DNA of 64,000 nucleotides from Paenibacillus polysaccharolyticus (GCF_900102085.1 NZ_FMVM01000014.1:124001-188000), one strand, 5' to 3'. Counted from the stretch's first letter, positions 42,885-52,302 are shown. Notes: generated by a model not told the origin, from the letters alone. Program-made: numbers and translations.

Positions 42885-43874
42885 TTAGAAAATAATCCAG
42901 TACAACAGACCTGCAAGTGCTCCGGTAATTGGAATCGTAATGAACCACGTAATGATGATACGTCCAGCCAGTCCCCATTTTACAGCCGAGAAACGTTTCG
43001 CCGAACCTACACCCAGAATCGCGGATGTGATTGCGTGTGTCGTACTTACCGGAAGGTGCAACAATGTTGCTGTGAAAATAACGGATGCAGCAGATAAATC
43101 GGCAGCAAAGCCGTTAATTGGTTCGATTTTGAAAATTTTAGTCCCCATCGTTTTGATGATTTTCCAACCACCCACCGATGTCCCCAGGGCCATAGCTGTT
43201 GCTGCTGAGATTTTAACCCACAGTGGTACTTCAAGATGATCCTGTACCTTGGCTGCTACGAGTGCAAATGTAATAATCCCCATCGCTTTCTGCGCATCGT
43301 TGGTACCATGAGTGAATGCCTGCAGGGCAGCCGTGAAGATCTGTACCGTACGGAAGCCTTTATTCACATTGTGCGGACTGCGTTTGGCAAACACATATTT
43401 AAGAATCGTCATGACGATATAACCAATGGCAAAGGCAATCAGAGGTGACAACAGCAAACCTCCGACGATATCAATGAATCCACTCCATTTCACTTTGTCC
43501 GAGCCTGCTCCAACGAGCACTGCACCTGCGAGCGCTCCGATTAACGCGTGTGAAGAAGATGAAGGAATCCCAAACCACCAGGTAACCAAATTCCAGATGA
43601 TCGCGGCAATCAAGGTGACGATGACAACCTCGATCCCGTTATCAAGCTTGGTGGGGTCCGTCACGCTCCCCCCAATCGTCTTCGCAACACCCGTAAACAT
43701 CATCGCACCAACAAAATTCATCACGGCCGCCAAAATAATGGCGCGGCGCGGCGTCAGTGCACGTGTGGATACCGATGTGGCAATGGCATTAGCCGTGTCA
43801 TGGAAACCGTTGATGAAGTCAAACGCCAGTGCAAGGAAGACGACTATACCTAATACCCAAATCGTTGTTTCCAT
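42885..43874 (-). CDS. pit: Low-affinity inorganic phosphate transporter (Pit family)
   Basis: A 329-residue membrane protein of the PiT family. The duplicated signature is seen as FDFINGFHDTANAIATSV near the N terminus and FTHGTNDAQKAMGII in the second half. It takes up metal-phosphate driven by protons. RBS AAGGAG lies 12 bases before the ATG. It follows the pitR-like DUF47 gene by 14 bases, the usual pitR-pit operon. Confidence 0.93.
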   Translation of the reverse strand: METTIWVLGIVVFLALAFDFINGFHDTANAIATSVSTRALTPRRAIILAAVMNFVGAMMFTGVAKTIGGSVTDPTKLDNGIEVVIVTLIAAIIWNLVTWWFGIPSSSSHALIGALAGAVLVGAGSDKVKWSGFIDIVGGLLLSPLIAFAIGYIVMTILKYVFAKRSPHNVNKGFRTVQIFTAALQAFTHGTNDAQKAMGIITFALVAAKVQDHLEVPLWVKISAATAMALGTSVGGWKIIKTMGTKIFKIEPINGFAADLSAASVIFTATLLHLPVSTTHAITSAILGVGSAKRFSAVKWGLAGRIIITWFITIPITGALAGLLYWIIF

Positions 43875-43888
43875 TATTCTCTGGCTCC

Positions 43889-44506
43889 TTAAGAATTACG
43901 CATGATGATGGATTCAAGAACGTTCGCAACATGCTCGCAATCATCCGTTGTTGTTTCAAGGCGTTCGTAGATCTCTTTGCGCTTGATCAATTCAATCGGA
44001 TCGGACACCGTAGCGAATAGATTCTTGATACAGTTACGCAATACTTCGTCGCCTTGGTTTTCCAAATCATTCAGACGAATCGTATATTCACGAATCGCCA
44101 GCAATTTTTTCTGGGACAGCAAATGAATCGCCTTCTGAATTTCGTAAGCCGATTGACGCAAAATTTCTGCAAATTGAACGATATATTCGTCCGGGTCCAC
44201 CAAATTGTACATATAGAAACGGGAAGCTGTAGCTTCAATGCCGTCCAATACGTCATCAAGAGTTGTTGTCAGTTCCATAATATCATCGCGTTCGATCGGC
44301 GTGATAAATGTTTTGTTGAGTTCTGTAATGATCGTGTGCACGTAGTCATCACATTGCGACTCGTACTTCTTCATTTCATTAGCAAAAAGAGTTACATCCT
44401 GAAGGTTGGAAACATGCTGGGAGAAATAATCTGCCGCTTGAACAACCGTATCTGCCATATTCTCCAGTGTTTCAAAAAATATGTCCTTCTTCTTCTTAAT
44501 CTTCAT
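43889..44506 (-). CDS. DUF47 family phosphate transport regulator (PitR-like)
   Basis: A 205-residue helical DUF47/PhoU-like protein (KKKKDIFFETLENMADTVVQ, IERDDIMELTTTLDDVLDGIE, VDPDEYIVQF, DDCEHVANVLESIIMRNS). These proteins accompany Pit transporters and modulate them. I choose the ATG at 44506, with GAGGGGATAG 5 bases upstream; the longer frame to 44581 has an unrelated N terminus. It is the first gene of the pit operon, driven by a promoter at 44575-44603. Confidence 0.88.
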   Translation of the reverse strand: MKIKKKKDIFFETLENMADTVVQAADYFSQHVSNLQDVTLFANEMKKYESQCDDYVHTIITELNKTFITPIERDDIMELTTTLDDVLDGIEATASRFYMYNLVDPDEYIVQFAEILRQSAYEIQKAIHLLSQKKLLAIREYTIRLNDLENQGDEVLRNCIKNLFATVSDPIELIKRKEIYERLETTTDDCEHVANVLESIIMRNS

Positions 44507-44863
44507 AGCTCTATCCCCTCTTCGAGAAATTGCGCCGATAACCGATGAAACATGAAATGACAACCTTTGATATCTTATCATATTTGTTTCATGGTTTGTA
44601 CAAAAGCTGCGATCCTTTTTTATATTCTTCTCATATTAACCTGAAATGAATCTTAATTATTTGGAATTATGGCAAAATCAGACTCCGATTTTACACTGCG
44701 TTTACAAAACTCCACATAAGTCGACGCGTGACCCGTCACAATTTTCATAAAAAGCGCTATGATACGACAACACATCATCACCAATCTTAACCCTTTTCAT
44801 CGCTCTCTTTCATTTCAGCCTGCAAAAGTGATTCATTTCGTTGTGCCAATCGTTGTATATGGC
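44507..44863. other. Intergenic region upstream of the pitR-pit operon
   Basis: Contains the operon promoter, a perfect GTGAC-CC-GTCAC palindrome at 44728-44739, and the 3' flank of the converging-side yerB gene. No coding sequence or terminator with a clear T-run was found. Confidence 0.45.
44575..44603 (-). promoter_or_regulatory. Probable promoter of the pitR-pit operon
   Basis: On the minus strand TTGTAC (44598-44603) and TGATAA (44575-44580) are 17 bases apart, about 70 bases upstream of the chosen pitR start. Confidence 0.5.
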
Positions 44864-45937
44864 TTATTCTTGTTCTGCCAGCTTCACATGATCTGCAAAC
44901 TGTGGATGGTTCGGCACAATGCTAATGTAAGTTTTCCCGGGCACCAGATTCATTTCACGCCCATCCTTCACAAAACGAATAATATCTCCCTCTTTTCTAA
45001 CCCATTGCCCGCGAATCATCTTGCCCTTCTGAAACAGCATCGCTTCACCGCCATGATCCACGTTTACGGATAACCTGCCTACATCGTCGAGCACCTTATG
45101 GTCTGCCCCAGCAACAATGATATTGGCTGCACCTAACTGACTGCCGTTATCTTTATCCTCATCTGGCTTCCCGTTCACCATTCTCATATATCGTCCGCTA
45201 ACTTCATCATAATCATACGTTACTTTATAACTATTCAATAAATACTGGATCTCAAACTGCTTCACGCTCTCTCCCGTGGAGGTCGCTCCTGCCTCGTCAT
45301 ACTTGTACACTGGTGATTGGAATTCATGGCTGTACCCTTTCTTGTCCGTACCTTCTCTAAGCTTGTCCACAGATGTATATAGATTGTGAGGCGCCTTGCG
45401 TTCTTTGGAACGCCAGAAGTAAGGCCCGCCATTCGAAATCTCATCCATGTGCTGTTTTTGCTGTTTTTGTAAAATGGAATAGGCCTCCGGACTGCCTCCG
45501 GCATGAATAAGCACCCCGTCATAACTTTCACCAAGCTCGATCAGGTATGGACGAATACTACGTATTGGGCCGACGGTTTCTGCTCCACCTTCACTCTGAA
45601 ATATAGCAATGAACCGCGTAATCCCACCTTCGGCAAGCACCTCAATGATAATATCGGCTGCGCTGAGTCCCGATTGGGGACGGGCGGCAGGTGCATTGTT
45701 GATCATGACCGCTAGTGGCCGCTGCGTAGACGCTTTCTCCACGGCTAGTCCCGTGAAAGGAGCTGTAAAGCCAGAATGAACAGGCTCCTCCACAGGCTTC
45801 TCTTCTTGAACCGGTGCAGGTGTGGGCTCCGGCTGGGGAATTTGGGCTACCTCTTTATTCTGGCAAGCAACAAGACTAACGGTAAGAAGGCAGATTGATG
45901 CTGCTGATATAGCTTTGTTCCAAGAAAATAACTTCAA
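44864..45937 (-). CDS. YerB-like DUF3048 lipoprotein
   Basis: A 357-residue lipoprotein. The N terminus AISAASICLLTVSLVAC is a lipobox with the lipidated Cys25, followed by a Pro/Glu-rich linker. The DUF3048 domain is visible from PLAVMINNAPAARPQSGLSA through TRFIAIFQSEGGAETVGPIRSIR and later VYKYDEAG and NIIVAGADHKVLDD. B. subtilis YerB is the best-known relative; function is unknown. The start is a TTG with a near-perfect AGGAGGT 7 bases upstream. Confidence 0.88.
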   Translation of the reverse strand: MKLFSWNKAISAASICLLTVSLVACQNKEVAQIPQPEPTPAPVQEEKPVEEPVHSGFTAPFTGLAVEKASTQRPLAVMINNAPAARPQSGLSAADIIIEVLAEGGITRFIAIFQSEGGAETVGPIRSIRPYLIELGESYDGVLIHAGGSPEAYSILQKQQKQHMDEISNGGPYFWRSKERKAPHNLYTSVDKLREGTDKKGYSHEFQSPVYKYDEAGATSTGESVKQFEIQYLLNSYKVTYDYDEVSGRYMRMVNGKPDEDKDNGSQLGAANIIVAGADHKVLDDVGRLSVNVDHGGEAMLFQKGKMIRGQWVRKEGDIIRFVKDGREMNLVPGKTYISIVPNHPQFADHVKLAEQE

Positions 45938-46283
45938 TATAGGACCTCCTGAACGATTTGGCTGACTTTCTTCTGCTCGTCATGTGATATTCCTCTCATG
46001 CAGGCAACCATCTCACGTATTTCTTTCCATTTAATCACAACGTTTCCGTTTTGTCTGCGCCTTCTAAGCCTTGTCTTATCTCACAAGTTATCTTTGAATC
46101 TTGAAATAAGCAAATAAATATGTCCTAAATGTGAACTTCTTAAACCTTACTTAAAATTTGAACTAGATTGTGATTTTAATCACAAACAAAACACCATTCG
46201 GAATATACAATAAAGACATCAAAGGTGATCACTTAGAAAAACAAAAACAACACACACTAGATTCCATAAAAGGAGTGGTTTAT
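45938..46283. other. Divergent intergenic region with a Crp/Fnr- or Rex-like site
   Basis: Between yerB and the doxX-like gene. It holds an 18-bp palindrome (46168-46185) and a TACAAT -10 element (46206-46211) for the rightward gene. The rest shows nothing recognisable. Confidence 0.5.
46168..46211 (+). promoter_or_regulatory. Crp/Fnr- or Rex-like palindrome with -10 element
   Basis: TTGTGATTTTAATCACAA (46168-46185) fits TGTGA-N6-TCACA (Crp/Fnr) and TTGTGA-N6-TCACAA (Rex). TACAAT at 46206-46211 predicts a start near 46218, which puts the palindrome centre at about -41.5, the class II activator position. No good -35 is seen, in line with activation. Confidence 0.6.
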
Positions 46284-46823
46284 ATGTTCAGCTTCAATCA
46301 ATGGCTTAGAGAAAACAAAGTGGCAATGTGGATTTTGACAGTACTTCGGGTGTATATCGGTTATGACTGGATGACTCACGGATGGAGCAAATTGACCGGC
46401 GGATTCCAAGCTGGCGGGTTCCTCACTGGGGCACTGGAAAAAGCAACAGGCGATCATCCAGCGGTTCAAGCTTGGTGGGCAACGTTCCTTGAAAAGTTCG
46501 CTATTCCAAATGCCGGATTATTCGACTTCGTGATCCCGCTCGGTGAATTCCTGGTAGGTCTGGGACTCATTCTTGGATGCTTCACAACGCTGGCAGCTCT
46601 GATGGCGATGGTCATGAACTTCGCGTTCCTCTTCTCGGGTACAGTAAGCACGAATGCTCAACTGGTATTATTGGAAATCTTCATCGTCGTAGCTGGTGCA
46701 AATGCTGGTAAAATTGGTCTGGATCACTGGGTACTTCCTTACCTTCGCGGATTGTTCAAAAAGGACAGAACCATTCAGCCAACAGACACACCAACCATTA
46801 CACCCACTAAGAAAACGGCTTAA
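46284..46823 (+). CDS. DoxX family membrane protein
   Basis: A 179-residue protein with four hydrophobic segments (WILTVLRVYIGYDWMTHGWSKL, FVIPLGEFLVGLGLILG, LAALMAMVMNFAFLFSGT, LVLLEIFIVVAGANAGKIG). These DoxX-type motifs (hGWsKL, GEFLvGLGLilG) occur in membrane proteins linked to thiol/redox or quinone metabolism. The start at 46284 has AAAAGGAG 8 bases upstream; the longer frame to 46170 covers the promoter and is not coding. The upstream palindrome suggests control by oxygen or redox state. Confidence 0.85.
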   Translation: MFSFNQWLRENKVAMWILTVLRVYIGYDWMTHGWSKLTGGFQAGGFLTGALEKATGDHPAVQAWWATFLEKFAIPNAGLFDFVIPLGEFLVGLGLILGCFTTLAALMAMVMNFAFLFSGTVSTNAQLVLLEIFIVVAGANAGKIGLDHWVLPYLRGLFKKDRTIQPTDTPTITPTKKTA

Positions 46824-47054
46824 TCATTAAAAATATAAGAAACTCAGCCCTGCTTCCCCCCTTGGAGCAGGGCTTTGTATTGCATGATTTTCATTCATTT
46901 GTTCAGAACCTGACAACCTATGCTGATCTGCTCTTATTGCCCCCCCCTCTTCCATATTCTTCAACCTTTGTGCATCCGAGTCTCTACACTTGCTCACCAG
47001 TAGAATCCCATATTATGATGGTTATAAAGTCTAACAGTACAAAGGAGTATCCCT

Positions 47055-47267
47055 ATGCCGACGCAGCGCCGTCTCGAGACCGACGCCGATTTTCAGGAAG
47101 CCATGACCTTAAAACATAAAATCCGGGTATTCAAAGATAACCACCAGATTGACTCTGGAGGTATCATCATTCGTTTTGACGAGAGAACCGTTGTTGTTCA
47201 ATCCAGTGTCAGTGAACTGGCCTATCACTCACGTACCGAATGTGAGTTGTTCGAACTTCGCAAATAA
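47055..47267 (+). CDS. Small conserved-looking hypothetical protein
   Basis: A 70-residue soluble protein (KIRVFKDNHQIDSGGIIIRF, TVVVQSSVSELAYHSRTECE). The compact beta-strand pattern suggests a small barrel. It has AAAGGAG 7 bases upstream of the ATG and is followed by a strong terminator, so it is very likely expressed. I do not recognise the family. Confidence 0.72.
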   Translation: MPTQRRLETDADFQEAMTLKHKIRVFKDNHQIDSGGIIIRFDERTVVVQSSVSELAYHSRTECELFELRK

Positions 47268-47290
47268 TCACCGCTGAACACCCAAACCCA

Positions 47291-47335
47291 AAAAAAGGTT
47301 CCACGCAGTCAATCAACTGACCGCAGGAACCTTTT
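47291..47335 (+). terminator. Intrinsic terminator
   Basis: AAAAAAGGTTCC (47291-47302) pairs with GGAACCTTTTT (47326-47335), a good bidirectional terminator after the 70-residue gene. Confidence 0.8.
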
Positions 47336-47411
47336 TGCTTATTTATAATCTTACGACTGTATTCTTCATTTCGCTATCTGAATTGATATTTCTGTTCTCA
47401 TCTGCCCCAAG

Positions 47412-48197
47412 TTATATGCCGTCGCCAAACTGCCAGCAATTCAAACTTAACGTGCCGCAGGCATACGACTGGAATAATCGCTTCGCTGTGCGAGACATAT
47501 CTGCTGTGCCCATTGCGTAGAACAATGGCGCAAGATGTTCCATGCCATAAGACGGAACGGCCGTCCGCGCATGAGGAGCTTTTTTTTCATACAGAAACAA
47601 TTCTCTGGTATTCCATTGCTCTAGACGCTCTCCGAGCCAATCATCAAACTCGATAGCCCAGTCTTGTGGCTCATCATCCTGTGCCAGCATTCTTAAATTA
47701 TGCACGGTTCCACCACTGCCGATGATAAGCACGTTATCATGCCTGAGTTGCTCCAGCATACGCCCGATATCATACTGCTCTTGCGGAGAACGTAGCGAAT
47801 CCACCGATACAGCAATCACTGGAATGCTTGCTTCAGGGTACATATGCAGCAGTGGCACCCATACGCCATGATCCAGTCCACGCCCACGAACAGGTCGATG
47901 CGGCAAGTTACTACGGGAAAATAACGCACATATCTCGCTCGCGACATCGGTCTGCCCGACTGCAGGGTATTGTATGGTATACAACGCTGAAGGGTATCCG
48001 TAAAAATCATGCAAGGTCTGATGGGACTCATCCATCGTCACCGAAGGCTCGGGACAGTCCCAGTGTGCGGTGAATACAACGATGGCCTTTGGAGCCGGCA
48101 GCCTGTCTCCAAGCTCGTTCAAAAATTGAGTGTAATCACTGCTCTCCAACGCCAGCGTAGGAGAACCATGCGCAATGAATAGTGCAGGTAATGTCAT
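47412..48197 (-). CDS. LigB/DODA-type extradiol dioxygenase family protein
   Basis: A 261-residue protein of the DODA/YgiD class III extradiol dioxygenase family. Conserved metal and catalytic residues appear as LFIAHGSPTLAL, VVFTAHWD, GRGLDHGVWVPLLHMYP and IIGSGGTVHNL. Relatives open catechol-type rings such as 4,5-DOPA; the physiological substrate in bacilli is unknown. The ATG at 48197 has GGAGGTTGG upstream. It is a single gene. Confidence 0.88.
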   Translation of the reverse strand: MTLPALFIAHGSPTLALESSDYTQFLNELGDRLPAPKAIVVFTAHWDCPEPSVTMDESHQTLHDFYGYPSALYTIQYPAVGQTDVASEICALFSRSNLPHRPVRGRGLDHGVWVPLLHMYPEASIPVIAVSVDSLRSPQEQYDIGRMLEQLRHDNVLIIGSGGTVHNLRMLAQDDEPQDWAIEFDDWLGERLEQWNTRELFLYEKKAPHARTAVPSYGMEHLAPLFYAMGTADMSRTAKRLFQSYACGTLSLNCWQFGDGI

Positions 48198-48311
48198 CGC
48201 TGCCAACCTCCAGACACGGATAGGATGCTTACCTCTCTATTTTACCCCGAAGCAAGCGCTTTTCCAAGTTAATACCCGTGACTTTTGATTGATGTCGTAA
48301 GGCTTTATCTC

Positions 48312-49142
48312 TTAGATCATCCAGTGTTGCCAGTTCTCTTCAATCTTCTGACGCTCCCCGAGCCATTCTCTCGTACGTGTAATCAGTTGTTCGCGCTCTT
48401 TACCAGATGAGAAGGTATGATTGCCCTGGAAAATGATTTCCTTGTCGCAGCGCCCTTCCTGGCGCATCCAGAACACTTTTTGATACAAGAACGCATAGTC
48501 CACAGGGATGACTTCATCGGAAGTACCGTGCACAACCAGCACATCTCCGCTGAACTTCACAGCTTCCTGGAATGGTTGATGCTCCGCCAAAGAGTCAAAG
48601 AATTTAGGCGTAAATTTATAGCCAAGATAGTCGGAAGCCCCTGCTCTCACACCCTCGTCATACACATCCCTGCCCGTAATCTTCACGATATCGTTGAACG
48701 GATAACCGACAGCCGACCACATGACAAGATTTTTAACCCGCTTGTCACGTACAGCAGTCAACAGCGCAACTGCTCCGCCCAAGCTATGTCCGATCAGAGT
48801 TACACGTGTAGGGTCGACATCACTGCAGTTCACAGCATAATCCAGCACAGAACGAGTCTGCAGTATCATCGACTCTAATCCTTCTGCTCCGTACTCCCCA
48901 CTGCTTTCTCCGCAACCGATGTAATCAAAACGTAGCACCAGATATCCGTCTTCCGCGAGTTCACGAGCTGTCTTCACGAACAACCGATCCACTCCAATTC
49001 GGCTTCCCACAAAACCGTGGCAGATGACAGCCAGAGGAACACGTTGCTGACGTGTCTCCTCTTTAATATCTTTGACAACCGGGTAGTGAATGGTCGCAGT
49101 TAACTCCTCTTCCCCGTGACGAATGCTGATCTGACGTTCCAT
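48312..49142 (-). CDS. Alpha/beta hydrolase
   Basis: A 276-residue serine hydrolase. The oxyanion region is VICHGFVGSRIGVDRLF, the nucleophile elbow is LIGHSLGGAVA, the acid is in VVHGTSDEVIPVD and the histidine in FQGNHTFSSG. It lacks a signal peptide. Family relatives are cytoplasmic esterases of wide specificity. I choose the ATG at 49142 with AAAGGGGA 7 bases upstream; an ATG at 49160 is an alternative. A 68-bp dispersed repeat lies just upstream (49175-49242). Confidence 0.85.
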   Translation of the reverse strand: MERQISIRHGEEELTATIHYPVVKDIKEETRQQRVPLAVICHGFVGSRIGVDRLFVKTARELAEDGYLVLRFDYIGCGESSGEYGAEGLESMILQTRSVLDYAVNCSDVDPTRVTLIGHSLGGAVALLTAVRDKRVKNLVMWSAVGYPFNDIVKITGRDVYDEGVRAGASDYLGYKFTPKFFDSLAEHQPFQEAVKFSGDVLVVHGTSDEVIPVDYAFLYQKVFWMRQEGRCDKEIIFQGNHTFSSGKEREQLITRTREWLGERQKIEENWQHWMI

Positions 49143-49174
49143 ACGGATTTCCCCTTTCATGGTGACCTTGTTAT

Positions 49175-49242
49175 ATAAGTTGAACTAAAGTTTTTACACA
49201 GCCCACTCCGATGACAGAATAACCTTACAATCGCTGTTATCC
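49175..49242. repeat. Dispersed 68-bp repeat, copy 1
   Basis: It shares with 63081-63147 the exact core CACTCCGATGACAGAATAAC followed by CTT(A)CAATCGCTGTTATCC, plus a looser left part (ATAAGTT.AACT.AAAG.TTTTACAC). Both copies lie upstream of a leftward gene and in the same orientation. Confidence 0.8.
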
Positions 49243-49540
49243 CCAGATTTTTTGTTTCCCTTTTCCAAAGGGGAAAATCCGGTGATAAAGGCGAACGCTT
49301 CGCTTTTTCAGGTTTTTTCTGTCCTCTCCGTTAGAGTGTAAAAGAAGAGTTCAAATTATATAGCAGTTCCTTGTTATATAATCAACGTATTTTAATTAAT
49401 TGTATTTAATCCGATAAGTTTAATGAGTATTAAGAAGATATTAGTATATTATCATTCCCTCACCCCCAAGTCAACGCGAGAAATGAACACCTTAGGTCAT
49501 GTAAAGCTGTTCTCTTTTCGTAAGCATTATCCGTAAAAAA

Positions 49541-49567
49541 AGAGCCTCGCTATATTCAGCAGGGCTC
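49541..49567 (-). terminator. Intrinsic terminator after the small acidic gene
   Basis: GAGCC-GCT pairs with AGC-GGCTC; read leftward it is followed by TTTTTTT. Confidence 0.65.
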
Positions 49568-49616
49568 CGAAAATTTCTGATTCATTCCTGTATTCTTGCG
49601 TTATATCTGCACGATC

Positions 49617-49850
49617 CTACTCATAGCTCCTGCGAAACATCGCATGAGTCTCAATACGTCCGTTCCACTCATGTTGCTGACCTGCTCCCTCGTTGTCCCA
49701 GAAGCTTCTTCCCTGCCAGTTATCATCATTCAACTCTTCGCCGAACTCAGTATCCTCCACTGCCTCTTCCATCGGTACCACTTCATCCATGGCACCACGG
49801 GAATTACTGTTGAGCAGCATCTTTCGTGTGAGATCTGATTGTTTATCCAT
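49617..49850 (-). CDS. Small acidic hypothetical protein
   Basis: A 77-residue, very acidic protein (VVPMEEAVEDTEFGEELNDD) with a more polar C terminus (WQGRSFWDNEG, ETHAMFRRSYE). The ATG at 49850 has TAGGAGTGTGG upstream, and a terminator follows. No family is recognised; it is probably intrinsically disordered. Confidence 0.62.
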   Translation of the reverse strand: MDKQSDLTRKMLLNSNSRGAMDEVVPMEEAVEDTEFGEELNDDNWQGRSFWDNEGAGQQHEWNGRIETHAMFRRSYE

Positions 49851-50047
49851 GCTAACCACACTCCTATCCATCATTTCAGTTTGGAAATGCTACTATTGTG
49901 ATGGATTGGGCAGCTCTTTATTCACGGTTCACAGAATCGTTGCTTCTTCCAAGCAAGCCATGTATATTCACAACTTCACAGGGGAAAATAAAACCAAAAT
50001 CTCAGGCACGCCTATCCCGGAAGCCTGTTACCGAAAGGAATGAACTC

Positions 50048-50167
50048 ATGGCACATCTACTCGGATGGATTCAGCATCATGGAAAACTGGTGCTCTTATG
50101 CACTTGTGTTGTGTTAGCCTGTATCGGGCTATGGGTAAATCACAAGCAGTTGTTTTATAAGGAATGA
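50048..50167 (+). CDS. Single-pass membrane microprotein (39 residues)
   Basis: The frame encodes MAHLLGWIQHHGKL, a hydrophobic helix (VLLCTCVVLACIGLWV) and a short NHKQLFYKE tail. AAAGGAATG lies just upstream of the ATG. The single helix with three Cys suggests a membrane-inserted small protein; no family is recognised. Confidence 0.5.
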   Translation: MAHLLGWIQHHGKLVLLCTCVVLACIGLWVNHKQLFYKE

Positions 50168-50240
50168 CTTTGCGAAACGAGAGCCCTTCCCGTATACTAA
50201 AATATCGTCAGGGTCTTCATGGAATGGAAGAGCAGAACGT

Positions 50241-51134
50241 GTGAGACAGGGGGAGCAAGCATTGGGGATTTCCTATAAAAAGCTGAAAGAAATACAAAAT
50301 CGGCAAATCACAGAGATGAGCCGTATGACACCAGACAACGTACAATTGTATAACCAGATCAGCACCATCGCAAGGCAAGCGCCAGCAGACGAGAAAACAC
50401 AGGAAGAATGGATTCTCGCTGCGGGAAAAGCCATCGTACAAGCACAGAAAGATAACAAATCTGCACGCGAATTGTACGGCTCTGATCTGGAAGAAGATAT
50501 TTATACCCAACTTGGAGTAGGCTCAGCAGATACATATGCGCAATCAGGGGCAAGCACAGGGAAAGATTCAAGCAGGGAAAACCGTAGCGGAAGTGTCCCT
50601 CTCGAAAAAAATCAAGCTTATCCGAAACAACATGCCCGTTCTGCTGGAGATTCTAAAAAGAACATCAAATCCAGCATCGCTCAGTCTGACGATCAATCGG
50701 ATACACCAGAACCTGTGAAACGGACACCAAAATGGTATGTTATGATTGCCTGGGCAGCCATATCCGTTGTCCTGTTCATTCAAGGATGTGCAGGACTATT
50801 CTTCGGCCTAACAGACGGCGATACGGAGGCTTTCGAACATATCAGCTTGTTCTCTCTCATCATTAGCGCTGTAGGCGGAATTGCGCTCGTAGAGATGCTG
50901 CGCCGATTAGCAGAACGTCCAGACGATCAGGGGACAGACAAACATGTCATGCCCAAAGTTAACGTTCGAGGCATTATCATTTATATCGTGATCGTTGTAC
51001 TTGTTCTTTTTGTGGGTTATCCACTTCGGGATAAACTTCCTGTGTTCTACATGGCTCCATGGGTTAGCGCCGTTATTGGTATTGTTGGTCTTGCTTTAAT
51101 CCGGCCTATTTTCGGGCAAAAAAAGCAGGCGTGA
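50241..51134 (+). CDS. Hypothetical membrane protein with coiled N-terminal region
   Basis: A 297-residue protein. Residues 1-90 are helical and charged (KKLKEIQNRQITEMSRM...). Residues about 95-160 are low-complexity and polar. The C-terminal half has four membrane helices (WYVMIAWAAISVVLFIQGCAGLFFG, ISLFSLIISAVGGIALVEML, GIIIYIVIVVLVLFVGYPL, WVSAVIGIVGLALIRP). The layout resembles DUF1129-type proteins, but I am not sure. GTG at 50241 and TTG at 50262 (GGGGGAG 6 bases upstream) are both possible starts. Confidence 0.65.
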   Translation: MRQGEQALGISYKKLKEIQNRQITEMSRMTPDNVQLYNQISTIARQAPADEKTQEEWILAAGKAIVQAQKDNKSARELYGSDLEEDIYTQLGVGSADTYAQSGASTGKDSSRENRSGSVPLEKNQAYPKQHARSAGDSKKNIKSSIAQSDDQSDTPEPVKRTPKWYVMIAWAAISVVLFIQGCAGLFFGLTDGDTEAFEHISLFSLIISAVGGIALVEMLRRLAERPDDQGTDKHVMPKVNVRGIIIYIVIVVLVLFVGYPLRDKLPVFYMAPWVSAVIGIVGLALIRPIFGQKKQA

Positions 51135-51210
51135 TTGAAGAAGGCAATGTCGAATGTGGTTGTTTCGTGGTACACATAGATGTTCTTTTACTTTATAAGA
51201 AATTCCATTC

Positions 51211-51237
51211 AAGAGACCGTCAGGTCTCTTTTTTTAT
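51211..51237 (+). terminator. Intrinsic terminator between convergent genes
   Basis: AAGAGACC-GTCA-GGTCTCTT followed by seven T. Confidence 0.85.
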
Positions 51238-51251
51238 TGCAGATTCGTATT

Positions 51252-52121
51252 TTATTTGTGACGGGGGTGGTGATCCTGCTCCAGTCTGAGCTGATTGCGT
51301 AGTTTCATGCCTTTGCCTGGCGTTTCCCCGAATTCACGCTTGAACATACGAATAAAATAATTCACTTCCATGCCTACATTCTCCGCAGCTTCCTTCACAC
51401 TAGCCTCAGGATGTTCATTAAGCCACTCCAGTCCCTTTTGTAAACGCCAGCGTTGCATATACTGATGTCCAGTCACGCCATAATGCTGATGAAATAAACG
51501 ATTCAAATGCTGCACAGAGTAACCAACTGCCTCGGCCACATGTTTCAATAACAGATCGTCCTGATAATGAGCCTGCATCAAAACGATTGCCCGGTTGAGT
51601 CCCTCCAGACCAGCTTCGGAACTCCCATGTACATGTGAAACATAACCAACTGGAGCCATAGCCTGAGCCAAGTCCAGAATCAGCTGGTAAATCAAAGTGG
51701 ACATTTGCCACATCGACATCCCGCCCTGATCCAACCCCTTCCACAGTTCCGTCATCTGTGACCAAATCAGGTCAAACCCGGTTAATGTGCGAGGTCTTTC
51801 GCACATGATGCCTGTCGTCCGAAGCACTGATTCTGCTGATTCGCCGCCGATCCCAATAAACCCCAGCTCTCCACACGTTCTTTTATGCGGGGTATATTCG
51901 TGAGCAATGCCCGGCTCCAGAGCAAACAGTTGCCCCGAGCCCACTATGATCGTTCCTTTGCCAGAAATGTTAAACAGTCCTCCACCATCGCGTGCCAAAA
52001 ATAACTGATATACTGGAAATCCCTCCGGTCGATGCAGTCCTTTCTCTTCCTGTGTGCCCACACCGTACAGGTATAGCGGCATCCGGGAATCCGGCTGCCC
52101 CGTCAAACGAAATGGTAACAT
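51252..52121 (-). CDS. AraC family transcriptional regulator
   Basis: A 289-residue regulator. The N-terminal half is a cupin-like sensor (GLFNISGKGTIIVGSGQLFALEPGIAHEY). The C-terminal 100 residues form the double AraC helix-turn-helix (LLKHVAEAVGYSVQHLNRLFHQHYG, then SVKEAAENVGMEVNYFIRMFKREFG). In Paenibacillus such proteins commonly control sugar-uptake operons, but the neighbours give no clue to its target. The start has AAGGAAGGATGCA. Confidence 0.9.
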   Translation of the reverse strand: MLPFRLTGQPDSRMPLYLYGVGTQEEKGLHRPEGFPVYQLFLARDGGGLFNISGKGTIIVGSGQLFALEPGIAHEYTPHKRTCGELGFIGIGGESAESVLRTTGIMCERPRTLTGFDLIWSQMTELWKGLDQGGMSMWQMSTLIYQLILDLAQAMAPVGYVSHVHGSSEAGLEGLNRAIVLMQAHYQDDLLLKHVAEAVGYSVQHLNRLFHQHYGVTGHQYMQRWRLQKGLEWLNEHPEASVKEAAENVGMEVNYFIRMFKREFGETPGKGMKLRNQLRLEQDHHPRHK

Positions 52122-52302
52122 TGCATCCTTCCTTTCGGCTCATGAGCTAGTCACGCTCTATGACTCTTATTATCCATGGTTTGATCCAAGACCAGCAATG
52201 GCCTTAGGAACCTATTTGAGCTTGTCTAAATATGGAAAAATAGGGACATAGGTCGTACCGAGAGCGGTTCCCTTTCCTCGGCATTAACGGATGCAAAGAA
52301 AA

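Larger units (their letters stand above)
49143..49616. other. Intergenic region with dispersed repeat and terminator
   Basis: Holds the 68-bp dispersed repeat (49175-49242), an AT-rich stretch, and a leftward terminator for the small acidic gene at 49541-49567. No gene is evident. Confidence 0.5.
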
